From the NCBI GenBank assembly GCA_018816665.1, contig JAHIVM010000257.1, forward strand, positions 1-11,843: a DNA stretch of 11,843 nt. The letters run 5' to 3'. The notes beneath the pieces are model-generated. The model was not told where the DNA came from. It did no database searches and was given only the letters and a program-made list of their open reading frames with translations. This document shows, in pieces, positions 1 through 7,855 of the stretch (its first letter is position 1; each line of letters begins with the position of its first letter). The translations under genes were made by a program, and so were the position numbers. The stretch is from Candidatus Zixiibacteriota bacterium (lineage in GTDB: Bacteria > Zixibacteria > MSB-5A5 > GN15 > FEB-12).

Positions 1-9
1 GACAATCCG

Positions 10-447
10 GTGGAAATCCGGCCGATGACCGTCGCCGATTTGCCGCAAATACTGGCTCTGGAGCGTGAAATCTTCAGTGATGACTGGCCTCTGGAGGTGT
101 TTGAGCAGATTCTTGAGGTCAACGGGGCATATTCGCTGGTGGTGGAGGCTGGTGAGGAGCTGATAGGATATGCCTGTTATCAGTTTGAGGGGGGGAATTC
201 GCACCTGACGAACCTGGCGGTGGCCCCCGGGCATCGCAGAAAATCGGTTGCTAAACGTCTTCTGACCCATATTTTAGACGAGGCAGGAGCGAACAGATGT
301 CGTCTCATGTTTTTAGAAGTCAGACCCAGCAACGCCGGCGCGGTAGAATTTTACAAACGGCTTGGGTTTGAGGAATGGGATCGGCAGGCTCACTACTACC
401 AGAATCCGATTGAGGACGCCCTCATAATGGGGCGCTTCCTGGATTGA
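10..447 (+). CDS. rimI: RimI-type ribosomal protein N-alpha-acetyltransferase (GNAT family)
   Basis: A 145-aa GNAT acetyltransferase of RimI type. In the known family it transfers acetyl from acetyl-CoA to the N-terminal amine of ribosomal protein S18 in the cytosol. Seen here: the start IRPMTVADLP, a central beta strand HLTNLAVAP (65-73), an acetyl-CoA loop region HRRKSVAKRLL (75-85), LEVRPSN (102-108), FYKRLGF (114-120) and a C-terminal YYQNPIEDALIM. Glu103 and Tyr115 fall at the positions of the catalytic Glu and Tyr described for Salmonella RimI, which supports the GTG start at 10. The reading frame is open upstream to the window edge, so an earlier start cannot be excluded and no ribosome binding site is visible. 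One oddity is that the usual R-x-x-G-x-G/A loop reads R76-R-K-S-V-A81, with Ser for the first Gly. The stop overlaps an unlikely TTG start of accD, and the real accD ATG lies 20 bases further on. A generic GNAT with another substrate is possible. Confidence 0.87.
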   Translation: MEIRPMTVADLPQILALEREIFSDDWPLEVFEQILEVNGAYSLVVEAGEELIGYACYQFEGGNSHLTNLAVAPGHRRKSVAKRLLTHILDEAGANRCRLMFLEVRPSNAGAVEFYKRLGFEEWDRQAHYYQNPIEDALIMGRFLD

Positions 448-467
448 ACCAGGGTGGTACACATACT

Positions 468-1310
468 ATGGAATGGTTTCGGAAATCAAAATCGGGACTG
501 GTTTCCCAGGAAAAGAAAAATATCCCCGAGGGGCTGTGGACGAAGTGTCCGTCCTGTGGGGAAATCGTATATGGCAAGAAGATGGAACAGTTGCTGTGGG
601 TGTGCCCCAGTTGCAGCTACCATTTTCGGATTCCGTCGGGCAAATACATCAGCATGCTGCTTGACGACGGCCAACTGGAGGTGTTTGACACCGGCCTTGC
701 CTCACTGGACCCGCTGAAGTTCAAAGATTCCAAACGCTATGCCGACCGTTTGAAGGTCGCCAACGAGAAGGCTCATGGTACCGAGGGGCTTATCACGGGC
801 ATTGGGACCATGGGCGGTATCAGGATTTCCTTCGCCATTATGGACTTTGCGTTCATTGGTGGTTCGATGGGTTCGGTGGTGGGCGAAAAAGTAGCCCGGA
901 CAATCGAGCGGGCCATTGAGCACCATATCCCCCTGGTGATTGTCTCCTGCTCAGGCGGAGCGCGGATGCAGGAAGGCATCCTTTCGCTGATGCAGATGGC
1001 CAAAACATCGGGTCTGCTGGCGGTCCTTGCAGAGAAGAAGATTCCCTATATTTCGGTGCTGACTAACCCGACGACGGCCGGGGTGATGGCGTCGTACGCT
1101 TCCCTGGGCGACGTGATAATCGCCGAGCCGAAGGCGCTGCTCGGTTTTGCCGGTCCCCGGGTGATTCAACAAACCATCGGTCAGGATCTGCCCGAGGGCT
1201 TCCAGTCATCGGAGTTTTTTCAGGACAAGGGTTTCCTTGACAAGATCGTGCACCGCCGGGATCTTCGCGAGACGATCGTTCGGCTGCTTCGTTTCATGTG
1301 GAGGCAGTGA
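468..1310 (+). CDS. accD: Acetyl-CoA carboxylase carboxyltransferase subunit beta
   Basis: A 280-aa beta subunit of the acetyl-CoA carboxylase carboxyltransferase. With AccA it transfers CO2 from carboxybiotin-BCCP to acetyl-CoA, making malonyl-CoA for fatty acid synthesis. The ATG at 468 is chosen over the TTG at 444 for two reasons. The protein then starts MEWFRKSKSG as in the family, and the four zinc-ribbon cysteines fall at 27, 30, 46 and 49, the same positions as in E. coli AccD. A GGTGG at 453-457 could serve as ribosome binding site. The crotonase-fold domain follows, with GGSMGSVVGEK, the CoA/oxyanion segment SGGARMQEG (162-170) and LGFAGPRVI (225-233). It appears full length with no defect. 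No accA lies in this window. The stop overlaps the folC start by one base (TGATG), so translational coupling is likely. accD next to folC is a well-known bacterial gene order. Confidence 0.96.
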   Translation: MEWFRKSKSGLVSQEKKNIPEGLWTKCPSCGEIVYGKKMEQLLWVCPSCSYHFRIPSGKYISMLLDDGQLEVFDTGLASLDPLKFKDSKRYADRLKVANEKAHGTEGLITGIGTMGGIRISFAIMDFAFIGGSMGSVVGEKVARTIERAIEHHIPLVIVSCSGGARMQEGILSLMQMAKTSGLLAVLAEKKIPYISVLTNPTTAGVMASYASLGDVIIAEPKALLGFAGPRVIQQTIGQDLPEGFQSSEFFQDKGFLDKIVHRRDLRETIVRLLRFMWRQ

Positions 1311-2589
1311 TGCGTCGTCACACCTACGCTGCGGCCGAGAGTTTCATCCTCTCGCGAGAGTTTTTCGGGATGAAACTGGGACTCGAAAACATCACGCAGT
1401 TTCTTCAGTCAATAGGATCGCCCCAGCAGCAATACCCCACGGTGCATCTTGCCGGAACCAACGGCAAGGGTTCCTGCTCCGCGATGCTGGCATCGATTCT
1501 GGAGCAAGCCGGGTATAGAACGGGGCTGTTTACCTCGCCGCACCTGGTTGATTTTCGGGAGCGGATCCGGGTTGACGGGACATATATTTCGCGCCAGGCG
1601 ATAATCGGCTTTATCAACCGTCTCCGACCGGTACTGGTAAAAAAAAACTCTCGTTCTTTGAGCTAGTCAGCGCTCTTGCCTTTACTCATTTCGCGCAGCG
1701 GCAGGTTGATATTGCCGTAATAGAAACCGGGCTCGGCGGCCGGCTGGATGCGACCAACGTGTTGCGTCCGGTGCTGACCATTACCACCGATGTCAGCTTT
1801 GACCATACCGAGATACTCGGTGATACGCTGACCGAGATCGCCGGCGAGAAGGGCGGGATTATCAAACCGGGCGTGCGGCATGTGGCGGGGCTTCTGCCCG
1901 GCGAGGCCATGACCGAGATTCGTCGCATCTGCCGGGAGCGGAAAGCTCCGCTGGTTCGACTGAGTCCACGCGATTTCCGGGTATGTCCCGACGGTCTCGC
2001 CATGGCGTTCGGAGTGAACGGTCTGCAGTTCGACCGGGTGCGACCGGCGCTGCACGGACGGCACCAGTTGCGCAATTGCGCACTGGTTCTACGGGCGGTC
2101 GGGGAGTTACGTGAGGCCGGCTACCGGATACCCAAACGGGCGATTCTGGACGGTCTGAAAGAGGTGAAGTGGCCGGGTCGTTTCCAGTTGGAGCAGGCAT
2201 CCGCAAACGGCCCCACGCTGGTACTGGATGTGTGCCACAATGCTGCGGGGGCGGAGGCTTTTGCGGATACGTTCGAAAGCGTGTTTCCCGGAGAGAAGGC
2301 GACCGTGATCCTCGGGCTGGTCAAGCGTAAGGAGCACCAGAAGATTGTTAACAGTCTGAGCCGGATAGCGAAGGAATTCGTGCTGGTGCCGATGAAAACC
2401 AAGCGAACCACCGATACTCGCGAACTGGCAGCGTCGCTGGATTGGCGGGGGGTGGCGCTATCGCGGCGCGGACGTCTGGCCACGGCGTACGGGCAGGTGG
2501 TCAAAAAAGCGAAAGCGGACGATATAGTAGCCATAATCGGTTCTCACTATCTGGTAGGCGAGTTTCTGCATACTCATGGTCGGTTATGA
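1310..2589 (+). CDS. folC: FolC, folylpolyglutamate/dihydrofolate synthase, split by a -1 frameshift
   Basis: Bifunctional dihydrofolate synthase/folylpolyglutamate synthase, a cytosolic Mur-ligase-type enzyme that adds glutamate to dihydropteroate or folates using ATP. The ATG at 1310 is preceded by GGAGG (1300-1304) with 5-base spacing and overlaps the accD stop. The frame beginning at 1310 gives the P-loop AGTNGKGS (48-55) and SPHLVDFRERI, then stops at 1664-1666 after 118 aa. The -1 frame continues without gap from the A run: KKKLSFFELVSALAF, ETGLGGRLDATN (139-150 of the joined protein), DHTEILGDT (from 165), EKGGIIKPG, the HGRHQLRNCAL segment and the C-terminal-domain LDVCHNAAG (about 306-314). 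Joining the frames at 1639-1647 gives 426 aa, the normal FolC length, with no missing family block. It could be an indel error, a fresh pseudogene, or a gene expressed by slippage at A9. No second lesion was seen. Its stop overlaps the next start (ATGA). Confidence 0.9.
1639..1647 (+). other. A9 homopolymer at the folC frame break (possible slippage site)
   Basis: Nine consecutive A bases lie exactly where the folC frame must change. In the upstream frame the codons read GTA AAA AAA AAC, which contains the heptamers A AAA AAA (1639-1645) and A AAA AAC (1642-1648). Both fit the X XXY YYZ pattern known for -1 ribosomal slippage. One extra A in the transcript or the assembly would also restore the frame (VKKKL). 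The zero-frame stop TAG follows 16 bases after the run. Downstream I see only a weak 4-bp pairing (GAGC 1660-1663 with GCTC 1672-1675) and upstream no clear Shine-Dalgarno stimulator, so programmed recoding is not demonstrated. Confidence 0.6.
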
Positions 2590-3959
2590 CACAGGACTCT
2601 GAAAACAAGCGCGATTCAGGCAACAGTACGCCTCTTCCAACGGTGGCTTTCAGCCGTGAGGAGGAACTCGAAGAGAAGATCGCGCAACTGTCGAAAACGA
2701 ATCGGCATTTGAAGCGCAAGATTTTCGATCTGTATACTATTGTCGAAATCAGCCGTAATTTTAACGCGGTGCTGCACTACCAGTCACTGCTCGACAGCTT
2801 CATTTTCACCTGCCTGGGGCAGGTTGGTGCCCTGAAGGGGGCGGCGTTTCTCAAGCGCGATGTCATGGCCCGTGAATACTGCGCCGTGAAGTCCAAGGGA
2901 TCGGGTGATCTGCCGCAGCCATCGGACTGCTTTCACGAGGACTCGGAACTGCTGAAGTATCTGGCCAAGCTGAACCGTCCGGTGCTGACGAAAGACATAT
3001 CGTCCAAAACGGCCACCGAGGTTGAGATGGCGATTCTGCAGATGTTTTCCGGCGGGCTGATTGTACCGCTGATATTCCAGACCCGGCTGGTTGGGCTGTT
3101 CCTGCTGGCGGAGAAGATCTCGGGTCAGGACTTTGCGCCCGATGACATTGAGTTCCTTTCAGTGCTGGGCAACCAGATATCGGTATCGATAGAAAACGCC
3201 CGCCTCTATGAGGCGGAGCGGGCGGCCATGCGTCAGTTGCGCACGGCCCAGCAACAGCTGGTGCAGTCGGAACGGCTGGCTGCGCTGGGTGAGATGTCGG
3301 CGAAGATCGCCCACGAGGTGAACAACCCGCTCGGTATCATCAAAAACTACATTCTGCTTATCCAGCGACACGCTGAAATCGATCGTGAGATACAGGATTA
3401 TGCCGAGGTTCTGAGTCAGGAGATCCATCGTATCGCGGGCATAGTGGGGCAGATGCGTGATTTCCAGCGGCCGGTCCGAATGGAACTCCGGCCGGTTAAT
3501 GTCGAGGCGGTGGCCGAAGAGGTGCTTACCCTGATGGGGAGGCAGTTGCGTTCGTCGGGAATAATCGTGGTTCGTGATTATGAACCCGGGCCGTATATGG
3601 TGGAGGGTTGCCGGGACAGTCTGAAACAGGTGTTTCTCAACCTGATGATTAACGCCCGGGCCGCCATGGAAAACGGGGGCACGTTGACCCTGGCGATACA
3701 CACGGACGGGCAGGAGCTGGTGATAGCCTTGCAGGACAGCGGGGCTGGCATTCCGCCTGAGATAGTGCCCCGTATTTTTGAGCCTTTTTTCACCACCAAG
3801 GGTGAGAAGGGCACCGGATTGGGCCTGTCGGTGTGTTACGGCATCATAAAAAGCCACAAGGGGTCGATAACCTTCAAAAACCTCGAGCCGGGCGGATGTT
3901 TTGAAATCCGCCTGCCCCTCATGGATGGAGTGCATGATCAAAACTCAGACGACAACTGA
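2586..3959 (+). CDS. Soluble GAF-domain sensor histidine kinase
   Basis: A 457-aa histidine kinase with no membrane segment or signal peptide, so a cytoplasmic sensor. The ATG at 2586 overlaps the folC stop (ATGA). The frame is open further upstream, but that stretch lies inside folC and does not look like protein of this family. Domains in order: an acidic N-terminal helix, probably coiled coil (about 24-50, EEELEEKIAQLSKTNRHLKRK); a GAF-like sensor domain (about 50-205); a short coiled coil (about 210-235); a HisKA dimerisation domain with the H box AHEVNNPLG and phosphoacceptor His243; and a HATPase domain with the N box FLNLMINA (Asn356), G1 DSGAGIPP (from Asp384), FEPFFTTK and G2 GTGLGLS (409-415). 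All catalytic boxes are intact. The ligand of the GAF domain is not predictable. It overlaps the hybrid kinase gene by 26 bases and probably acts with it. Its receiver may be the hybrid's REC domain or the NtrC-type regulator. Confidence 0.92.
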   Translation: MTQDSENKRDSGNSTPLPTVAFSREEELEEKIAQLSKTNRHLKRKIFDLYTIVEISRNFNAVLHYQSLLDSFIFTCLGQVGALKGAAFLKRDVMAREYCAVKSKGSGDLPQPSDCFHEDSELLKYLAKLNRPVLTKDISSKTATEVEMAILQMFSGGLIVPLIFQTRLVGLFLLAEKISGQDFAPDDIEFLSVLGNQISVSIENARLYEAERAAMRQLRTAQQQLVQSERLAALGEMSAKIAHEVNNPLGIIKNYILLIQRHAEIDREIQDYAEVLSQEIHRIAGIVGQMRDFQRPVRMELRPVNVEAVAEEVLTLMGRQLRSSGIIVVRDYEPGPYMVEGCRDSLKQVFLNLMINARAAMENGGTLTLAIHTDGQELVIALQDSGAGIPPEIVPRIFEPFFTTKGEKGTGLGLSVCYGIIKSHKGSITFKNLEPGGCFEIRLPLMDGVHDQNSDDN

Positions 3960-6084
3960 GAAGATACTTGTTATAGACGACGAAAAGCGGATGTGTGATT
4001 CACTGTCGGCTTTGCTGCGCAGTGAAGGTTTTACGGTCAGCAGCTTCCAGGAACCGCCCGAGGCCATCAAGGCTCTGGAGTCGGAGAAGATTGACCTGGT
4101 CATCACGGATATCAAAATGCCGGAGATGAGCGGTCTTGATGTTCTGGCTGCGGTGAAGGGGATTGATGAGGGGATCCCCGTCATTCTACTGACCGGTCAC
4201 GCCTCGCTTGATTCGGCGTTGGAGGCCATTGGGAAAGGGGCCTACGACTATTTGCTGAAACCGGTGGAATTCGGGCAATTGCAGATGGTTGTTAATCGAG
4301 CCCTGGACCGGCGGCGGTCCGAGCTGTCCCGCCTGCGGCTTCTGGAGGAGCTGAAGCTGTCGAACCTCATCCTCCAGCGTCGGGTGGGTGAGCTCAACGC
4401 CCTGTACGAGGCGGGCAAGTCCATTGGATCGCTGGCCAACCTCAAAGAGCTGCTTCGTCAAATCGTCGTTCTGGCGTCGTCCGTAACCGAGGCCAATGTC
4501 GGATCCATCATGTTGCTGGATGAGAGCAAGGAGTATCTGACGATTGAGGCGGCGATTGGGCTGGATGAAGACATCGTGCGCAATACGCGCCTCCCGATCG
4601 GCGCGTCCATTGCCGGTTATGTGGCCAAAACCGGTGAGGCCCTGATAGTCGAGGATGTGGAGAAAGACGAGCGGTTCAAGCGCACGAGTCGCGATCGGTA
4701 TGGGGCGGCCTCGTTGCTGTGTACGCCGCTGCGTATCAAAAACAACATCCTTGGCGTCCTCAACATGGCCAACAAAAGCGACAACAAAGTTTTCACGCGC
4801 GACGACCTGCGGTTGCTGAGTAATTTTGCCTCGCAGGCCGCGGTGGCGGTTGACGATGCTTACGAGTTTGAGCGGAATCGCCGTCGGCTGATCGAGTTCG
4901 AAATCCTGCATGAACTGGCCAAGGAAGTGGCGCTGGTTGATTCGATGACGGAGTTTCGCGCCATTCTCGTAGAGAAGCTGCAACGGGTATTCCCGATCGA
5001 CTATGCGATTTGGTTCCACTGGGATCCGTCGGCCGGATGTCTTATCCCGGCCGGGGTACTCGGCGACACGCCGATGCCGCTGACGGAGTCGGGGAAGATA
5101 GACTTGACGCGGATCAGCCGTGATGCCGTTTCGTTCAGCGAACTGGACCTGCAGCAACTGGACCCGGAAGACACGGCCGGACTTTCCCGTTTTTTGGGCG
5201 AGAAGCTCAAGGAAAACAGCAACTATCCTCAACCCAGACTGGCCTACATGGCCATTCCCATCTGGCAAAACGCGGAACTGACATACATATTCTACCTGGG
5301 CTCAAATGGCGACATCACCTACGGTGATGATGATATCTCATTGGCTAAGCTCGTGGTATCCCAGGCGGCCATCCTCTTTGAGCGTGAGAAATCGCTGCTC
5401 AATGCCACTCGCCTGATGACCATGGGCAACATGATATCTGAAATTTCGCATGATCTTCGCAAACCGCTGACCTCGATTCGGGGCGGTTTGCAAATCATGC
5501 GGCAGAGGTGGCCGGAGATTACCGAGAAATCCGAGTTTTTCAAGATGGCTGAGGAAGAAATCCATCGGATGAACGAACTCGTGCGCGAGCTGGTTGATTT
5601 TTCGAATCCCAACAAGTATGAAACCAGCAAACTGGACCTGCGCGATGTAGTCATCCGGGCCTCCGAACTGGTGGGGCCGGATCTTCGCAAAAACAAGATC
5701 GAGTTCTCGGAGAGTTTTGAGGAAGCCAATTGGGAAGCGATTATCAACAAGAATCAGATCATGGAAGTGTTCCTGAATCTGATCATCAATGCGATTGATG
5801 CTACGCCCGAGGGCGGCCAGATCCGGGTTGAAGGCCTGGTGGAACGTCCACCGCATCGCAAAGACAACTACCTGGCGGTCAAGGTCATCGATACCGGCTG
5901 CGGGATCAGCAAAGAGAACATAGCACGGGTTTTCGACCGCTACTACACCACCAAGGAGACCGGCACGGGGCTTGGTTTGGCGGTGGTGGAGCGGGTAATG
6001 TCCGCTCATAACGGCACAATTCACCTCGAGTCGCAGGAGGGTAAGGGTACGACGTTTACTGTCTACTTCCCTTACTTGAGCTGA
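3934..6084 (+). CDS. Hybrid response regulator/histidine kinase, REC-GAF-GAF-HisKA-HATPase
   Basis: A 716-aa cytoplasmic hybrid with an N-terminal receiver and a C-terminal kinase. The ATG at 3934 places the receiver start ILVIDDE in the usual position. ATG 3925 and TTG 3901 are alternatives, and GGAG at 3927-3930 is close to 3934. The REC domain (about 9-125) has acidic residues Asp15/Asp16, phosphoacceptor Asp59 (TDIKMPEMSG), Thr87 and Lys109. A coiled-coil linker leads to a clear GAF domain (about 165-320, ending in LLSNFASQAAVAV). A second, more divergent GAF-like domain follows (about 325-490). HisKA has the H box ISHDLRKPL with His506. HATPase has the N box FLNLIINA (Asn619), G1 DTGCGIS (from Asp653) and G2 GTGLGLA (677-683). 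There is no output domain besides the kinase. The REC may gate kinase activity on receiving phosphate from the upstream kinase, with which the gene overlaps. The downstream NtrC-type regulator is the obvious candidate substrate. Confidence 0.93.
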   Translation: MIKTQTTTEKILVIDDEKRMCDSLSALLRSEGFTVSSFQEPPEAIKALESEKIDLVITDIKMPEMSGLDVLAAVKGIDEGIPVILLTGHASLDSALEAIGKGAYDYLLKPVEFGQLQMVVNRALDRRRSELSRLRLLEELKLSNLILQRRVGELNALYEAGKSIGSLANLKELLRQIVVLASSVTEANVGSIMLLDESKEYLTIEAAIGLDEDIVRNTRLPIGASIAGYVAKTGEALIVEDVEKDERFKRTSRDRYGAASLLCTPLRIKNNILGVLNMANKSDNKVFTRDDLRLLSNFASQAAVAVDDAYEFERNRRRLIEFEILHELAKEVALVDSMTEFRAILVEKLQRVFPIDYAIWFHWDPSAGCLIPAGVLGDTPMPLTESGKIDLTRISRDAVSFSELDLQQLDPEDTAGLSRFLGEKLKENSNYPQPRLAYMAIPIWQNAELTYIFYLGSNGDITYGDDDISLAKLVVSQAAILFEREKSLLNATRLMTMGNMISEISHDLRKPLTSIRGGLQIMRQRWPEITEKSEFFKMAEEEIHRMNELVRELVDFSNPNKYETSKLDLRDVVIRASELVGPDLRKNKIEFSESFEEANWEAIINKNQIMEVFLNLIINAIDATPEGGQIRVEGLVERPPHRKDNYLAVKVIDTGCGISKENIARVFDRYYTTKETGTGLGLAVVERVMSAHNGTIHLESQEGKGTTFTVYFPYLS

Positions 6085-6187
6085 CGCCGGGTTGCACGGC
6101 CTTGCGACAAATCCGCAAATCAGGTAAAAATCCACTTGATTCGAGGTGCTTTTTGCCGATCTTTATCCGTAACGAAATGGCGGGATA

Positions 6188-7615
6188 ATGGCTAAAGAGA
6201 AGATAAAAATACTGGTTATCGACGACGACCCCAAGGTTGCGTGGATACTTTCGGAAGGGCTTTCGGCCAACTATGAATTCGTTTCGGCCCGCGACGGGAT
6301 CGAAGGGATTCAGATGGTGTCCACCGAGAAGCCCCGACTGATTCTGCTGGATATCAAGATGCCCGGTATGAGCGGTCTGGAAGTACTCGAAAAGCTCAAC
6401 AAGATGGAGAGCCGGCCGGAGGTCATCATGATCTCGGGCCACGGTGACACCAAGTTCGTGGTTGAGTCCATGCGTCTCGGTGCGGCGGAGTTTATTGATA
6501 AGCCCTTCGATGTGCGCGAGGTGGAGATCCATGTCAACGGCGTGCTGGAGCGAGTGAAGCTGCGCGCCGAAGTCAGCCAGTTGAAAAAGGAACTCGAGGT
6601 CCGCAACGATTACTCGTCGTTTATCGGCGATTCCGAACCGATGCGTCGGGTGAAAAGCCTGGTAGAGCAGGTGGCCGATTCGGAGCTTAGTGTATTGATT
6701 CGGGGAGAATCGGGCACAGGCAAGGAAATCGTCGCGCGCTCTCTGCATCATCTGTCGGGACGCAAGAACCAGCCGTTTGTCAAGGTGAACTGCGCTGCCA
6801 TTCCACGCGATCTTCTGGAAGCCGAGTTGTTCGGCTATGAGAAGGGTGCTTTTACCGGCGCCCACAAAATGAAGCAGGGTCGTTTTGAGCTGGCCGACAA
6901 GGGTACGATATTTCTTGATGAAATCGGTGATATGCCCGGCGAGCTGCAGTCCAAGCTGCTCCAGGTGCTCGAACAGCAGGAATTCGTGCGGGTGGGTGGC
7001 ATACAGAACATCCGTGTTGATGTTCGGATTATTTGTGCTACGAACCGCAATCTCGAGCAGGCCATCGCCGAGCGCGGTTTCCGCGATGACCTGTTTTACC
7101 GGCTCAATGAGATAACCATTTTGTTGCCGCCTCTGCGGGAACGCGATGGCGACATCCCGTTGCTGGTCGATCATTTCCTTAATAAATACAATCAGCTGTA
7201 CGGCAAGGAGTGCCCGGCTCTGAGTCCGGAAACACTGGCCTCGTTGTCATCGTTTGGGTGGCCCGGGAACGTCCGTCAGCTAGAGAACATGCTCAAGCAA
7301 GTGGTCGTGCGCGCAGATGAGACGATCATTGGCGAGTTGATCTCGTCGGCCAGTCACCAGGCCCGGATTGGAGTGAGTCCGGTCGGGTATACATCGCCCG
7401 CAGTTGCATCGCAACCGCAGGCTGTCGAAGACGCCACCGACTTTTCGCTGAAGACAAGGATCGGGCGCAAGGTGGCAGAGGAAGAAAAGAGTCTGATCTC
7501 CGAAGTATTGACGCGCACAAACTGGAATCGCCGTCGCGCCGCCGAAATGCTCCAGATAAGCTACCGTTCCCTGCTCTATAAAATCAAAGACTACAATCTC
7601 AACGCCATCAAATAG
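6188..7615 (+). CDS. NtrC-family sigma-54-dependent response regulator
   Basis: A 475-aa bacterial enhancer-binding protein. Phosphorylation of the receiver normally drives oligomerisation, so that the AAA+ ring remodels sigma-54 RNA polymerase. REC (about 6-125) has Asp12-14, phosphoacceptor Asp55 (LLDIKMPGMSG) and Lys in FIDKPF. The AAA+ domain has Walker A GESGTGKE (173-180), an intact sigma-54-contact loop GAFTGA (220-225), Walker B GTIFLDEIGD (239-248) and the FRDDLFYRL and LPPLRER segments. The C-terminus is a Fis-type helix-turn-helix (about 443-473: NWNRRRAAEMLQISYRSLLYKIK). All functional elements are present, so it should be an active sigma-54 activator. ATG 6188 is used with only a weak purine-rich GGCGGGA just upstream. 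It lies 103 bases after the hybrid kinase and probably belongs to the same signalling unit. A hairpin follows its stop, then a candidate sigma-54 promoter 225 bases downstream. Without a recognised orthologue I give no gene symbol. Confidence 0.96.
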   Translation: MAKEKIKILVIDDDPKVAWILSEGLSANYEFVSARDGIEGIQMVSTEKPRLILLDIKMPGMSGLEVLEKLNKMESRPEVIMISGHGDTKFVVESMRLGAAEFIDKPFDVREVEIHVNGVLERVKLRAEVSQLKKELEVRNDYSSFIGDSEPMRRVKSLVEQVADSELSVLIRGESGTGKEIVARSLHHLSGRKNQPFVKVNCAAIPRDLLEAELFGYEKGAFTGAHKMKQGRFELADKGTIFLDEIGDMPGELQSKLLQVLEQQEFVRVGGIQNIRVDVRIICATNRNLEQAIAERGFRDDLFYRLNEITILLPPLRERDGDIPLLVDHFLNKYNQLYGKECPALSPETLASLSSFGWPGNVRQLENMLKQVVVRADETIIGELISSASHQARIGVSPVGYTSPAVASQPQAVEDATDFSLKTRIGRKVAEEEKSLISEVLTRTNWNRRRAAEMLQISYRSLLYKIKDYNLNAIK

Positions 7616-7620
7616 ACATT

Positions 7621-7646
7621 GCCGGTTCTGCTGTTGCAGGGCCGGC
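7621..7646 (+). terminator. Hairpin just after the NtrC-type regulator, possible terminator
   Basis: Five bases after the TAG stop lies a GCCGGTTCTGC arm, a TGTT loop and a GCAGGGCCGGC arm. This gives an 11-bp RNA stem in which the two central pairs are G-U wobbles. The tail TTATCT is only weakly U-rich, so it may be a leaky terminator or an mRNA 3' stabilising hairpin. Its place supports ending the signalling transcript here. Confidence 0.55.
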
Positions 7647-7773
7647 TTATCTGGTCGTCAATTGTGCAAAAACTGAGCAAACCAATGCATATTGTCGTTT
7701 TTTGACTACACTCTGCACGCAATTCCGACAAAAACAGTCCAATGTTAAGCATATGACCGGTAACGGGATAAGA

Positions 7774-7792
7774 TTTCGTTATATCGACGAAA
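7774..7792. promoter_or_regulatory. Inverted repeat, candidate upstream activator site
   Basis: TTTCGT (7774-7779) and ACGAAA (7787-7792) form a perfect 6-bp dyad with 7 bases between. Its centre lies about 83 bases upstream of the start point predicted from the sigma-54 motif, a typical distance for an enhancer-binding-protein site. The left half with one more base on each side, ATTTCGTT (7773-7780), recurs at 7819-7826, 46 bases on. Binding by the adjacent NtrC-type regulator is inference only. Confidence 0.35.
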
Positions 7793-7839
7793 GCGGCAAG
7801 TCCGGAAATCTTTTCTCAATTTCGTTGTCAGTTGGCTAA

Positions 7840-7855
7840 CGGAATGATTCTTGCT
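7840..7855 (+). promoter_or_regulatory. Candidate sigma-54 (-24/-12) promoter
   Basis: CGGAATGATTCTTGCT matches the consensus YTGGCACGNNNNTTGCW at the invariant GG (7841-7842) and GC (7853-7854), with exactly 10 bases between. It also has TTGC followed by T and matching A and G in the -24 block. The predicted start point is near 7866, only about 11 bases before the ATG at 7877, so the leader would be very short. The preceding gene encodes a GAFTGA activator, which makes a sigma-54 promoter here more credible. Confidence 0.55.

Noticed and set aside
444..467. TTG at 444 as the accD start
   Set aside because: The ATG at 468 gives the family N-terminus and puts the zinc cysteines at the conserved positions 27, 30, 46 and 49.
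1759..2589. A separate gene starting at TTG 1759
   Set aside because: The frame is the continuation of FolC. The upstream bases 1648-1758 in the same frame encode conserved FolC sequence, so no new start is needed.
3159..3941. Long minus-strand open frame (260 codons) opposite the first kinase
   Set aside because: It is an antisense shadow of a well-supported kinase gene and has no recognisable protein motif. The same holds for the 360-codon minus frame at 4186-5268, the 265- and 372-codon frames at 5338-6135 and 6056-7174, and the plus frames inside valS.
6085..6102. GCCG/CGGC hairpin after the hybrid kinase as a terminator
   Set aside because: Only four base pairs and no U tract, so the signalling genes probably read through.
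6092..6105. TTGCAC followed by TTGC before the NtrC-type regulator gene, resembling a sigma-54 promoter
   Set aside because: The first block lacks the invariant GG and the gap to TTGC is one base too short.
6136..6166. TTGATT with a T-rich stretch downstream as a sigma-70 promoter for the regulator gene
   Set aside because: No acceptable -10 hexamer at 16-18 bases spacing, so too weak to list.
7753..7839. A 28-codon reading frame starting MTGNGIRFRYIDESG, with a faint likeness to the DUF3800 N-terminus
   Set aside because: Too short, no ribosome binding site, and it covers the proposed regulatory dyad and ends at the sigma-54 promoter. The YIDESG likeness is probably chance.
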